The notes under the pieces are model-generated. The model was given only the letters and a program-made list of their open reading frames with translations, searched no databases and was not told the origin of the DNA. The translations under genes were made by a program, and so were the position numbers. A stretch of 64,000 bases of DNA, taken from contig CAVUOD010000004.1 in the NCBI GenBank assembly GCA_963743015.1, forward strand, positions 76,554 through 140,553, read 5' to 3'. Position 1 is the first letter of the stretch. Each line of letters starts with the position of its first letter. Shown piece after piece: positions 35,259-44,300 of this stretch. Source of the DNA: CAVSRC01 sp963743015. GTDB taxonomy: Bacteria; Pseudomonadota; Alphaproteobacteria; Rhizobiales; Kaistiaceae.

Positions 35259-36515
35259 ATGAGCCGCAAGTCGCAGTCCTGGACCGGCAACGCCGGTCCG
35301 CGCATGACCCGCCGTACCTTTGCCGCCGGCGTCGGTGCCCTTGGCCTCGTCGCCGGAACGGCCCCGTTCAGCATTGCCCGCGCCGCCGGCGGTCCGCTCA
35401 AGGTCGGCGTCATCCTGCCGCGTTCCGGCTACATGGCCGGCATCGGCCAGGATTGCCAGCGCGGCGTCGATATCGCCGGCCCGATCCTCAAGGATCTCGG
35501 CTATCCCGATCTCGAGATCATGAGCGGCGACACCGAATCGAGCGTCGATACCGCCCGTTCGCGCGCCGAGCAGCTCATCGGCGACGGTGCCCAGCTTCTC
35601 GTCGGCGCCTTCGATTCGGGCGAGAGCGCGGCCATCGCCCAGGTCGCCGAACAGAAGGGCATCCCCTTCGTCATCAATATCGCCGGCGCGCCCGACATCA
35701 CCGAGCAGGGCTACAAATACGTCTTCCGCAACTTCCCCGCCGCACCGACCATCCTCGGCGATGCCTTCGCCAACCAGATGGAACTCTTCGGTATGACCGG
35801 GGCCTCGCCGAAGACGGCGGTGTTCCTGCACGTCAACGACACCTTCGGCACCGCCATGGCCAAGGGCGTCGGCGTCGTGTCGTCGAAGTTCCCGCTGCCC
35901 TACAAGATCGTCGACGAGATCGCCTACGACCCGGCGACCAAGGACCTGTCGGTCGAGGTGACCAAGGCCAAGGCCGCCAAGGCCGACGTGCTGCTGGTCG
36001 TCAGCCGCCTCAACGACGCCATCCTGATGACGCGCGAGCTCATCAAGCAGCGCTGGACGCCCGAGGCCGTGCTCAGCATGGGTCCGGGCTGGTACGAGGA
36101 CCAGTATCTGAAGACGCTGGGCAAGTACGCCGACGGCCCGATCAGCTTCGTGCCCTGGTACGACCCCAACAAGAAGCTGAGCCAGACGCTGGAAGCCGCG
36201 CTCGCCAAGGCTGACCCCGGCGTCAACCTCAACACCAACCACATCTTCACCTTCGAGGCGTTGATGGTCGCCGCCGACGCCTACAAGCGTGCCGGCTCGA
36301 CCGACCCGAAGGCGCTCACCGAGGCGATCCGCACCACCAACATCACCGACAACGCCAGCATCGGCCCCGGCATCAAGTTCGACGCCAAGGGTCAGAATGC
36401 CGGCGTCAAGGACGGCGCCATCCAGAACCGCGGCGGCAAGCTGGTCACCGTCGCGCCCAAGGAAGCGGCGAACGCCAAGCCGGAATGGCCGATGAAGCCA
36501 TATAATCAGCGCTAG
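35259..36515 (+). CDS. Branched-chain amino acid/amide-type ABC transporter binding protein, Tat-exported
   Basis: This 418-residue LivK-type periplasmic binding protein has an N-terminus with a twin-arginine signal (MTRRTFAAGVGALGLVAG within the first about 45 residues) instead of a Sec signal. The body shows LKVGVILPRSGYMAGIGQDCQRGVDIAGPILKDLGYPDLEIMSGDTESSVDTARSRAEQLI, a typical Peripla_BP_6 pattern. A GGGAGGG site precedes ATG 35259. It is followed by livH, livM, livG and livF. The catabolic neighbours suggest an aromatic or cinnamic-type acid rather than an amino acid, as in the CouPSTU type of transporter. Confidence 0.92.
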   Translation: MSRKSQSWTGNAGPRMTRRTFAAGVGALGLVAGTAPFSIARAAGGPLKVGVILPRSGYMAGIGQDCQRGVDIAGPILKDLGYPDLEIMSGDTESSVDTARSRAEQLIGDGAQLLVGAFDSGESAAIAQVAEQKGIPFVINIAGAPDITEQGYKYVFRNFPAAPTILGDAFANQMELFGMTGASPKTAVFLHVNDTFGTAMAKGVGVVSSKFPLPYKIVDEIAYDPATKDLSVEVTKAKAAKADVLLVVSRLNDAILMTRELIKQRWTPEAVLSMGPGWYEDQYLKTLGKYADGPISFVPWYDPNKKLSQTLEAALAKADPGVNLNTNHIFTFEALMVAADAYKRAGSTDPKALTEAIRTTNITDNASIGPGIKFDAKGQNAGVKDGAIQNRGGKLVTVAPKEAANAKPEWPMKPYNQR

Positions 36516-36538
36516 ACGGTTCGACGAACGAACCCGGA

Positions 36539-36563
36539 CTCCGGCCGCGACCCGCGGCCGGAG
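36539..36563. terminator. Perfect 11-bp stem-loop after the livK-type gene
   Basis: CTCCGGCCGCG (36539-36549), a 3-nt loop, then CGCGGCCGGAG (36553-36563), followed by GGTTCTTT. It lies 23 nt past the binding-protein stop and just before livH, so a leaky terminator or 3'-end stabiliser is likely. Confidence 0.8.
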
Positions 36564-36583
36564 CGGTTCTTTAGGGACGGGCT

Positions 36584-37453
36584 GTGCCTGCCGAAGTCTA
36601 TCTCAACGTTGCCGTCAGCGGCGTATTGACCGGCCTGGTCTACGGGCTGATGGCGCTCGGCCTGTCGGTCATCTTCGGCGTCGTGCGCGTGGTCAACTTC
36701 GCCCATGGCGAGATGATGACGATCGCGATGTACATCGCCGTTACCCTGTTCGCCACCCTCGGCCTCGACCCGCTGATCATGCTGGTGCCGATCGCCGCGG
36801 TGCTCTTCGCCTTCGGTTATCTTCTGCAGCAGCGCGTCATCAACGCCTTCATCACCCGGCCGGAGACGTCCCAGTTCCTTCTGATGATCGCCATCGCGAT
36901 CATCATCTCCAATGTGCTGCTGATCATCTTCGGTCCCGACGCGCAGGGCGTGCAGACCGCCTATTCCTATGACAGCTTCGCCATCGGCGCGCTGATCATC
37001 GACGCCACCAAGCTCTATGCCGCCGGCGTGTCGATCGTCGTCGCTGCCGGGCTCTACGCCTTCTTCCGCTTCACGCGCATCGGAACCGCCATACGCGCCT
37101 GCGCCGACAACCATACCGGCGCGCTGGTGGTCGGCCTCAACGTCCAGCACCTTTATGCGCTCACCTTCGGCCTTGGTGCGGCTTGCGTCGGCGCTGCGGG
37201 CACCATGCTCGTCCTGCTCACCGACGTGACCCCGGCGCTCGGCCCTGCCTATACGCTGCTCGCCTTCATCATCGTCATCACCGGCGGGCTCGGCTCCATG
37301 CCCGGCGCGCTGCTCGGCGGCATCCTCATCGGCCTCACCGAGGCGATGGCCGGCCTGCTGTTCACGCCGTCGGCAAAGAGCATGTTCGGTTTCGCCATCC
37401 TCGTGCTGGTTTTGCTCTTCCGCCCGCAAGGCATCCTCGGCAGGAAGGCCTGA
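36584..37453 (+). CDS. livH: Branched-chain-type ABC transporter permease LivH
   Basis: This 289-residue inner-membrane permease has the LivH pattern LTGLVYGLMALGLSVIFGVVRVVNFAHGEMMTIAMYIAV and ITGGLGSMPGALLGGILIGLTEAM, with about eight hydrophobic segments. GTG start 36584 comes after an AGGGACGG site. It pairs with LivM, encoded 4 nt downstream. Confidence 0.93.
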   Translation: MPAEVYLNVAVSGVLTGLVYGLMALGLSVIFGVVRVVNFAHGEMMTIAMYIAVTLFATLGLDPLIMLVPIAAVLFAFGYLLQQRVINAFITRPETSQFLLMIAIAIIISNVLLIIFGPDAQGVQTAYSYDSFAIGALIIDATKLYAAGVSIVVAAGLYAFFRFTRIGTAIRACADNHTGALVVGLNVQHLYALTFGLGAACVGAAGTMLVLLTDVTPALGPAYTLLAFIIVITGGLGSMPGALLGGILIGLTEAMAGLLFTPSAKSMFGFAILVLVLLFRPQGILGRKA

Positions 37454-37457
37454 GACG

Positions 37458-38459
37458 ATGGGGCGGTTCGACCTTGGCCTTTCGCCGCGCAACCTGATCC
37501 TGCTCGGACTGCTGCTGGCCGTTCTGATCGTCACCCCCTGGTTTGCCGGCGATTATTTCATCACCATCCTCATCCTCATCTTCTATTTCGCCTATGTCGG
37601 CCAGGCGTGGAACGTGATGATGGGCTTCGCCGGCCAGCTCTCGCTCGGCCATGCCCTCTATGTCGGGCTGGCGGGCTATCTCGCCGCCCTGCTGTTCAAG
37701 GATTACGGCATCGGTCCCTGGCTCGGCTTCGTCGCCTCGATTCCGGTGACCATGCTGGCCGGTGCGATCATCGGCTTTCTGGCACTCCGCTTCGGCGTCA
37801 CCGGCGTCTATTTCGCCATCCTCACCATCGCCTTTGCCGAGTTCGCGCGGATCGGCTTCGATCATCTGTCGATCGTCAACGGCTCCGGCGGATTCTTCCT
37901 GCCGGTCGCCTCGCAGCAACACGTCGACCTCTGGTCGCTGCGCGGCCCGCCGATCATGTTCTATTACGTCATGCTGGCGGCCGCGGTGGCCGCGCTCATC
38001 GCCTGCCGCCTGATGCTCAACAGCCGCATGGGCTACTACTGGTTGGCGATCCGCGAGGACGAGGAAGCGGCGCGCGCCGTCGGCATCAACACCTTCGCCT
38101 ACAAGATGACGGCCGTCGTCATCTCTGCCGGCATGACGGCCTTCGGCGGCATCTTCTACGCCTTCTATTACAACAACCTGTTCCCCGAGCAGGTCTTCCA
38201 CATCTCGCGTTCCATCGAGCTGATCGTTGGTCCGATCATCGGTGGGCTGGGCACCCTGCTCGGCCCCATCATCGGCGCTTTCCTGCTCACCGGACTGGCG
38301 GAGAGCCTGAACGGATTGCTCGCCGCCGTCGGCATCGACATTCCGGGCGCCAGGCAGGTGCTTTATGGCGTCTGCCTGTTCATCGTGATCGTCGCACTGC
38401 CGGGCGGCGTCTGGCCGTGGCTGGCGCGCCACCTCCGCCTAACGGGGGGTGGACGGTGA
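37458..38459 (+). CDS. livM: Branched-chain-type ABC transporter permease LivM
   Basis: This 333-residue second permease has GQAWNVMMGFAGQLSLGHALYVGLAGYLAALL (the LivM GQ.SLGH.a..G.GAY motif), WLAIREDEEAARAVGINTFAYKMTAVVISAGMTAFGGIFYAFYYNNL and IVGPIIGGLGTLLGPIIGAFLL. Intact. It overlaps the livG GTG by four bases. Confidence 0.93.
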   Translation: MGRFDLGLSPRNLILLGLLLAVLIVTPWFAGDYFITILILIFYFAYVGQAWNVMMGFAGQLSLGHALYVGLAGYLAALLFKDYGIGPWLGFVASIPVTMLAGAIIGFLALRFGVTGVYFAILTIAFAEFARIGFDHLSIVNGSGGFFLPVASQQHVDLWSLRGPPIMFYYVMLAAAVAALIACRLMLNSRMGYYWLAIREDEEAARAVGINTFAYKMTAVVISAGMTAFGGIFYAFYYNNLFPEQVFHISRSIELIVGPIIGGLGTLLGPIIGAFLLTGLAESLNGLLAAVGIDIPGARQVLYGVCLFIVIVALPGGVWPWLARHLRLTGGGR

Positions 38460-39185
38460 GCGCACTCCTCTCCCTCGACGGCGTGACCAAGCGCTTCCGC
38501 GGTCTGGTGGCGGTGGACGAAGTATCGCTGGAGGTGGAAGAGGGCGAGATCTGCGGCGTGATCGGCCCCAACGGCGCCGGCAAGACGACGCTCTTCAACA
38601 TGATCGCCGGCGTCTTCGAGCCCGACGGCGGCGCGATCGTCTTCGACGGCCGGCGCATAGACGGGCTTTCCGCCGACAAGGTCTGCCGGCGCGGCATCGG
38701 GCGGACATTCCAGCTCGTCCGCCCCTTTCCGGGGCTCACTGTCGAGGACAATGTGATTGTTGGCGGGCTTCTGCACCGCGCCAGCGTGCCGGCCGCACGC
38801 GAGCGCGCGCATGACCTGCTGCGCCGCCTCGATCTCTTTGACAAGCGCCACCAGAAAGCGTCGTCTCTGACGCTGCCCGATCGCAAGCGGCTGGAAGTGG
38901 CGCGGGCACTTGCCACCGATCCCAAGCTCCTGCTGCTCGACGAGGTGATGGCCGGCCTCAGGCCCACCGAGACCGACCGCCTGGTCGCGCGTGCTGAAGG
39001 CACTCAACCAGGACACCGGGCTCACCATCGTGCTCATCGAGCACGTCATGCGCGCGGTGATGGCGCTCGCCTCCCACATCGTCGTGCTGCACCACGGCGC
39101 ACTGATCGCCGACGGACCGCCGGAGACGGTCGTACGCGACGCCGCCGTGATCGAATCCTATCTTGGCGCGGAGGCCCCGGCATGA
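38456..39185 (+). CDS. livG: Branched-chain-type ABC transporter ATPase LivG, frame-broken
   Basis: This cytoplasmic ATPase is about 242 residues when repaired. Walker A GPNGAGKTTLFNMIAGVFEPDGG, Q-loop RTFQLVRPFPGLTVEDNV, signature-region LTLPDRKRLEVARALATDP and Walker B LLLLDEVMAGL are present. The signature is degenerate (usually LSYG..R.LE), which LivG proteins tolerate to varying degree. Near 38988 one base is missing in a GCGCG stretch. The correct frame continues VLKALNQDTGLTIVLIEHVMRAVMALASHIVVLHHGALIADGPPETV. It starts GTG 38456 (GTGA overlap with livM) and overlaps livF (ATGA). Confidence 0.88.
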
Positions 39186-39889
39186 TCCTCGGCGTCGAAG
39201 GACTCGACCTTTTCTACGGCGACGCGCAGGCGCTCGATGGCGTGTCGCTGGAAATCGAGGAAGGCACCGTCGTCGCCATCGTCGGTGCCAACGGTGCCGG
39301 CAAGACCTCGCTCATCCGCACCATCGCCGGCATGTACCGGCCGGCGCGCGGACGCATTCTGTATCGCGGCGAGGATATCGCCGGTTGGCCGAGCCACCAC
39401 GTCTGCGATCTCGGCATCGGCCAGGTTGCCGAGGGCCGTCAGGTGTTCCCGACCCTGTCGGTCGCCGAGAACCTCGCCATGGGCGCCATGCTGCCGCGCG
39501 CCCGCGCTGACCGCCACCGCAATCTCGACCGGGTGCTGACCATGTTCCCACGCCTGGCGGAGCGTCGCCGTCAGCCGGCCGGCACGCTGTCCGGCGGCGA
39601 GCAGCAGATGCTCGCCATCGGCCGCTGCCTGATGGGATCGCCCGATCTCATCATGTTCGACGAGCCTTCGCTGGGCCTCGCCCCGCTGGCCGTGCAGAAC
39701 GTGCTCAAAACGATTGGCGAGCTCAATGCGACCGGCATCACTTGCGTGCTGGTCGAGCAGAACGTCGCCGCCTCCCTCAAGCTGGCGGCGCAGGCCTATG
39801 TCATCGAGAACGGCCGGGTAGTGCTCTCCGGCACCGGCGAAGCGCTGCTCCATGACGACCGCGTTCGCCAAGCCTATCTCGGCGCTTAG
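39182..39889 (+). CDS. livF: Branched-chain-type ABC transporter ATPase LivF
   Basis: This 235-residue ATPase has Walker A GANGAGKTSLIRTIAG, Q-loop VAEGRQVFPTLSVAENL, signature LSGGEQQMLAIGRCLM and Walker B LIMFDEPSLGLAPLAV. H-loop residue His is replaced: CVLVEQNVAASLKLA has Gln, which is normal for LivF. It ends the livKHMGF operon. About 130 bp separate it from the convergent condensation-domain gene. Confidence 0.93.
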   Translation: MILGVEGLDLFYGDAQALDGVSLEIEEGTVVAIVGANGAGKTSLIRTIAGMYRPARGRILYRGEDIAGWPSHHVCDLGIGQVAEGRQVFPTLSVAENLAMGAMLPRARADRHRNLDRVLTMFPRLAERRRQPAGTLSGGEQQMLAIGRCLMGSPDLIMFDEPSLGLAPLAVQNVLKTIGELNATGITCVLVEQNVAASLKLAAQAYVIENGRVVLSGTGEALLHDDRVRQAYLGA

Positions 39890-40019
39890 CCGCCCGTGAG
39901 GCGCAACGCCGGCTGCGAGCCGGGTAGCCATGATGGCGCGATTCTTCCCGTCGTCCGGCAAAGATCGCGCCGAAGAAAGCTGTGGTGTTGCGTGATTGCG
40001 GGCAGCAAATCCGGCCACC

Positions 40020-41348
40020 TCAGCCGCGCTCTTCGAGCACCTCAGAGCACGCCGCATCGAGGCGCTCGCGCCACAGGCGATCGAGTGCCTCCATCTCACC
40101 ATTGTTGAAGAGGTCGCCGCGATAGAGCCAGACAACCTCCATCTGGTCGCCCTCCTCGGTCACCTCGCAACCGAGATCGAAGCGGGCGGTTCCGGTGGAA
40201 AGCAGATGCATTCGGATCGAGAGACCGGGATAGGCAAAATCCGGCATCGGATGGTTCTGGAGCGCGAACCGGACATCGAAGACGGGATTTCGGCCGGGAA
40301 TGACATCTTCGCCGAGCGCTTCCACAAGTTTCACGAAGGGCAGCGCCCGTGCGAACGCGTCTGCCGTATCGTCCTGTGCGGCAGCGACATGGTCGGCGAA
40401 AGCCAGGCTTCGTCGTACATCGCCACGCAAGGGTACCAGACCCGCGAAACTGCCCATCGTTCGTTTCGTGGCGTTTCGCGACCGGTTTGCCACGGGCGTA
40501 CCCACGAGAATGTCCTGCGCACCGCGCCACTCGGCGAGTGTCAGCCTGAAGGCGGCGAGCAGGGTCGAAAACAGCGTGGCGCCGCACTTGCGCGCAGTCC
40601 TGCGCAGGCGGTCGGCACGGTCCGCCGCAAGCTGGGTCCTGAAGCGTCGGCGTCTGCCGGCTGGTTGTGGTGGTGCATCGAGGAGGCGTGGTGCGCCGGT
40701 GAGTTTCATCTTCCAGAACTCACTTCGCGAGCCGACCTCATCGACAGTCCAGAACGATCGCTCCCTTGCGGCCCATTGGCTGTATGCCTGTTGCACCGGC
40801 GGCAGCGTTGACCCATGTCCGAGCAACACGTTGAAGTAAGCCTTCCACAGGTCTTCCATGAACACGCCGATGGTCCAGCCGTCGGCGATAGCATGATGGA
40901 TCGTCAGCACGATGACGAAATCGTCGCGATCACGTTCGATGACGTGGACGCGATAGAGCGGTCCGCGCGCAAGGTCGAACGGTTCGCCGAAGACGGCTTC
41001 GGCTGCTTCCTCGATCGCGATTGACTGACCCTTGAAATCCGACGCCGCGTCCGCACGCAACACCGGCGGCATTTCTTCGCGGATGAGCTGCACCGGTTCG
41101 ATGCGTCCCGGCAACACCGAAAGCCTGAGCACCTCCTGTCGAGCCGTGACTTGGCCCAGCGCCTGTTCGAGGAGCCGCCAACGCAGGGGTCCCCGCACGA
41201 ACATGAGGCCGCCGATGTGGTTGGAAGGATCGCCTGCCGGATAGGGTGCCGCGTACCAGAGTTCCTGCTGCGTCAGCGACAGCGGCTGGAGACGTGCCCG
41301 GCCACTCTGCAGCCACTCGCGCAAACGCTGCCGTCCGTCGTCGGTCAT
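40020..41348 (-). CDS. Stand-alone condensation-domain protein (NRPS C-domain/PapA superfamily)
   Basis: This 442-residue protein is a single condensation-type acyltransferase. Core motifs are LTQQELWYA (C1), ARQEVLRL (C2), the catalytic HHAIADGW at residues 151-158 (HHxxxDG intact), YSQWA (C4), LVGTPVANRSRN (C5) and NPVFDVRFALQNHP (C6/C7 region). No adenylation, carrier or thioesterase domain is attached. ATG 41348 overlaps the stop of the giant PKS gene by four bases, so it is made together with it and most likely uses the PKS acyl-carrier-bound chain to form an ester or amide, like the C-terminal CON domain of fungal LovB or mycobacterial PapA enzymes. The acceptor is unknown. Confidence 0.88.
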   Translation of the reverse strand: MTDDGRQRLREWLQSGRARLQPLSLTQQELWYAAPYPAGDPSNHIGGLMFVRGPLRWRLLEQALGQVTARQEVLRLSVLPGRIEPVQLIREEMPPVLRADAASDFKGQSIAIEEAAEAVFGEPFDLARGPLYRVHVIERDRDDFVIVLTIHHAIADGWTIGVFMEDLWKAYFNVLLGHGSTLPPVQQAYSQWAARERSFWTVDEVGSRSEFWKMKLTGAPRLLDAPPQPAGRRRRFRTQLAADRADRLRRTARKCGATLFSTLLAAFRLTLAEWRGAQDILVGTPVANRSRNATKRTMGSFAGLVPLRGDVRRSLAFADHVAAAQDDTADAFARALPFVKLVEALGEDVIPGRNPVFDVRFALQNHPMPDFAYPGLSIRMHLLSTGTARFDLGCEVTEEGDQMEVVWLYRGDLFNNGEMEALDRLWRERLDAACSEVLEERG

Positions 41349-44300
41349 GGCTCGAGGCGCTGGTCGCTTTCTGCGGCGCCCGTGAGTGATATGTCGTCCA
41401 GGACGGTTTCAACGTCTTCGTCGGAAAGGGCGTCAACGTCCAATTCACCGTCGCCGTTCGCTGCCGACGATTGGGCTTTCGACATCGGCGTTGAACGCAC
41501 CGAGGGGCCGCCGCCCATGTGATCGTTCAGCAGCTTCACGATCTGGCCGATGGTCCTCGCCCGCATGAGACTGGAGGGCGGCAGCGAAATGCCAATGCTG
41601 CTCTCGATCAGGTTTTCCGTTTCCACGGCCATCAGGGAGTCGAGGCCGAGGTCGGTGAGCGGTTCGTCAAGCCGCAGAGATTCCGGCTTCACCCGGAGCA
41701 CCGAACCGACGATGTCACGCACGGCGTCAGTTACGATCTGCTCTCGCTCTCCTGGTGCCGCAGCTTCGATCTGCGTCCGCCAATCGCCGGCGGTGCTGCG
41801 CTCTTCGTCATCGAAGCCGCCGGCCAAGACCGCCTCGAGCAGCGGGCTATCCTGCATGCCGCGGAAGAACTGTCGCCACTTCTGCCAGTCGATTCGAACG
41901 GCGAGTGCCTGCGGCACATTGGCGTCGAGCAAGGCTTTCAAACACGACACGACCTCCGCAGGTGAAAGTGGGGTCGTGCCCTGACGAGCCAGGAAATCAC
42001 CCACCCGCTCGTTGCGGGCGACATAACCTTCGCCACCGAGTGCCCCCCAGTTCACCGAAAGGCCCGGTAGCCCCAGCGCCCGACGATGATGGGCCAGCGC
42101 GTCCAGGGCGGCATTGGCCATCGCGTAGTTGCCCTGTGCAGCATTGCCGAGCACGGACGAGGCGGATGAGAACATGACGAAGCAGTCGAGTTCCTTGCCA
42201 CGGACGGCTTCGTGGAGGAGCCAGGCACCGCGGGCCTTCGGATCGAAAACAGCACGCATGCGAGCCGGTGTAAGCTCGCTGATCGGCGCGTCATCGATGA
42301 CCATCGCCAGGTGAAATACGCCCTTGAGTGGCACGCCGCTGGCGTCGATGGCCGCCATGATGCGGGCCACATCAAGGGCGTCCGATATATCGGCCGCAAG
42401 TGCCACGACCGCGACGCCGCGGGCCTCCATTGTCTTCACAAAGGCTTTTGCTTCGGCCGAGGAAGCGCCGCTTCGGCCGGTCATGACCAGATGGCGCGCG
42501 CCGCTTTCCACCAGCCACGCAGCCAAAACGCGCCCGAAACCGCCGAAGCCTCCGGTGACGAGATAGGTTGCCGACCGGTCGACGACGAACGGACGGGTGA
42601 GCGACTGGGCGCGCCGCACGATCATCGGTTCAGCAAAGGCAATAGCGACTTTGCCAACATGCTTGCCTTGCGCGATCAGCCGAAACGCGGCGTCGGCGTT
42701 TGCGGCGGGGACCGACCGGAACGGCAGGGGAACCAGAATGCGCTGGTCGAGAAGTCCGGCGATCTCCGCCAGCAGCTTGGCAGCAATGTCACTCGCGGGG
42801 TTGTTGAAGATCTCGTCCATGGCCACGACATGGAGCGAAGCATTGCTCCTGAGCGGCCGTAACGGCACGCGGGCATTCTCGTAGATGTCGCGTTTGCCGA
42901 TCTCTACGAAGCGGCCAAAAGGAGCAAGGCAAGCGAGGCCCATCGGGATCGCCTCAGCCGCCAGCGAGTTGAGGACGACATCCACGCCCCTGCCGTCCGT
43001 AAGCGCCATCACCGCTTCAACGAAGTCGGCGCGGCGCGAATCCACCACGCGGCCTACGCCGATGACATTGAGCAGGTGCCGCTTGGCTGCGCTCCCCGCT
43101 GTGGCGATCACCTCGGCGCCGAGATGTTTGGCAATCTGAACGGCAGCCATGCCAACCCCGCCGGCGCCGGCATGTACCAGCACCGTTTCTCCCGGCTGGA
43201 CGCGCGCGACGTATTTCAGTGCATGAAGGGCTGTCATGAAGACCACGGGAATTGTCGCGGCCTCTTCGAAGGAAAGCCCGCCGGGAATGATCCTCAGGTC
43301 GTCGGCCCTTGCGATGGCGCGTGTCGCGATCCCGGACATGGTGATCCCGAACACCCGGTCTCCCGGCTCAAGACCCGAGACGTCGCTGCCGACCGAAGCA
43401 ACCACACCGGCGATCTCATCGCCGAAGACGCGGCTATCGGGAGTCTCGCTGGGATAAAGTCCGAGCGCCTTGAGGACATCGCGAAAATTCATCCCGGCCG
43501 CTTTGACATCCACGATCACATCCCTTGGACCGCACGGCGGAAGATCGAATGGCACGAAGTGCAAGGCATCAAGCAGGCCGCGCTCGCTGGTATCGAGCCG
43601 CAGCGGCACCGACGGGCTCTGGAGCCTCTCCCGGCGGTCCACGCGACGGCGGATACGCTGCACGTAGCGGGCTTCGCCACGGTAGGCCACCTCGCGTTCC
43701 ATCGAGTCGGCGTTGAGTTCAAGCCAGAGCAGATCGTCGTCGTTCATCGATCCTGAAACCGGCAGATCGACATTGCGGCAACGGAAATTCGGATACTCGG
43801 TCTGCACGACGCGCATCAGCCCGATCACCGCCGCCTGGCCGACATCGATCGGCAGATCTTCGTGGCCGGCCGGTTGCGCGCCCCGGGTGACGACGTCAAT
43901 TCCGATTGCCGCGCCCGGCAGGATCTCACCGAGCGCTTGCGTCAGGTGCAGCAGGGCGTTGGCGGCGGGCGATACATGCTCGGGGGAAGCTCCATCGAGG
44001 CACCACAGGAAGACGATCCTTTCCGGCGGCATCTCGGTGCAGGCGGCAATCATTCGGTGCCAATCGTCCGGCTTGTCGGCATTCAGCACGAAGCCGTCGC
44101 GGACGGCGCCAAAATGGCCCCCCATCCGGGCGAGCCGGCAGCTGTGACCGACCGAGGTCAGGCGCTCGGCGAACCGGTCGCCGACCCCTCCACTGTCCGC
44201 CAGGATCAGCCACGACTTGGGTTTGACGATGGCATTGTCCGCCACCGGCTCGGTCGACGTCCCGTGCCCAGCCTTCTTGCGCGCAATCAGGCCGATCTGG

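Noticed and set aside
37607..39889. A single 760-codon frame joining livM shadow, livG and livF
   Set aside because: It arises from the livG frame break; separate livG and livF starts with GTGA/ATGA overlaps are evident.
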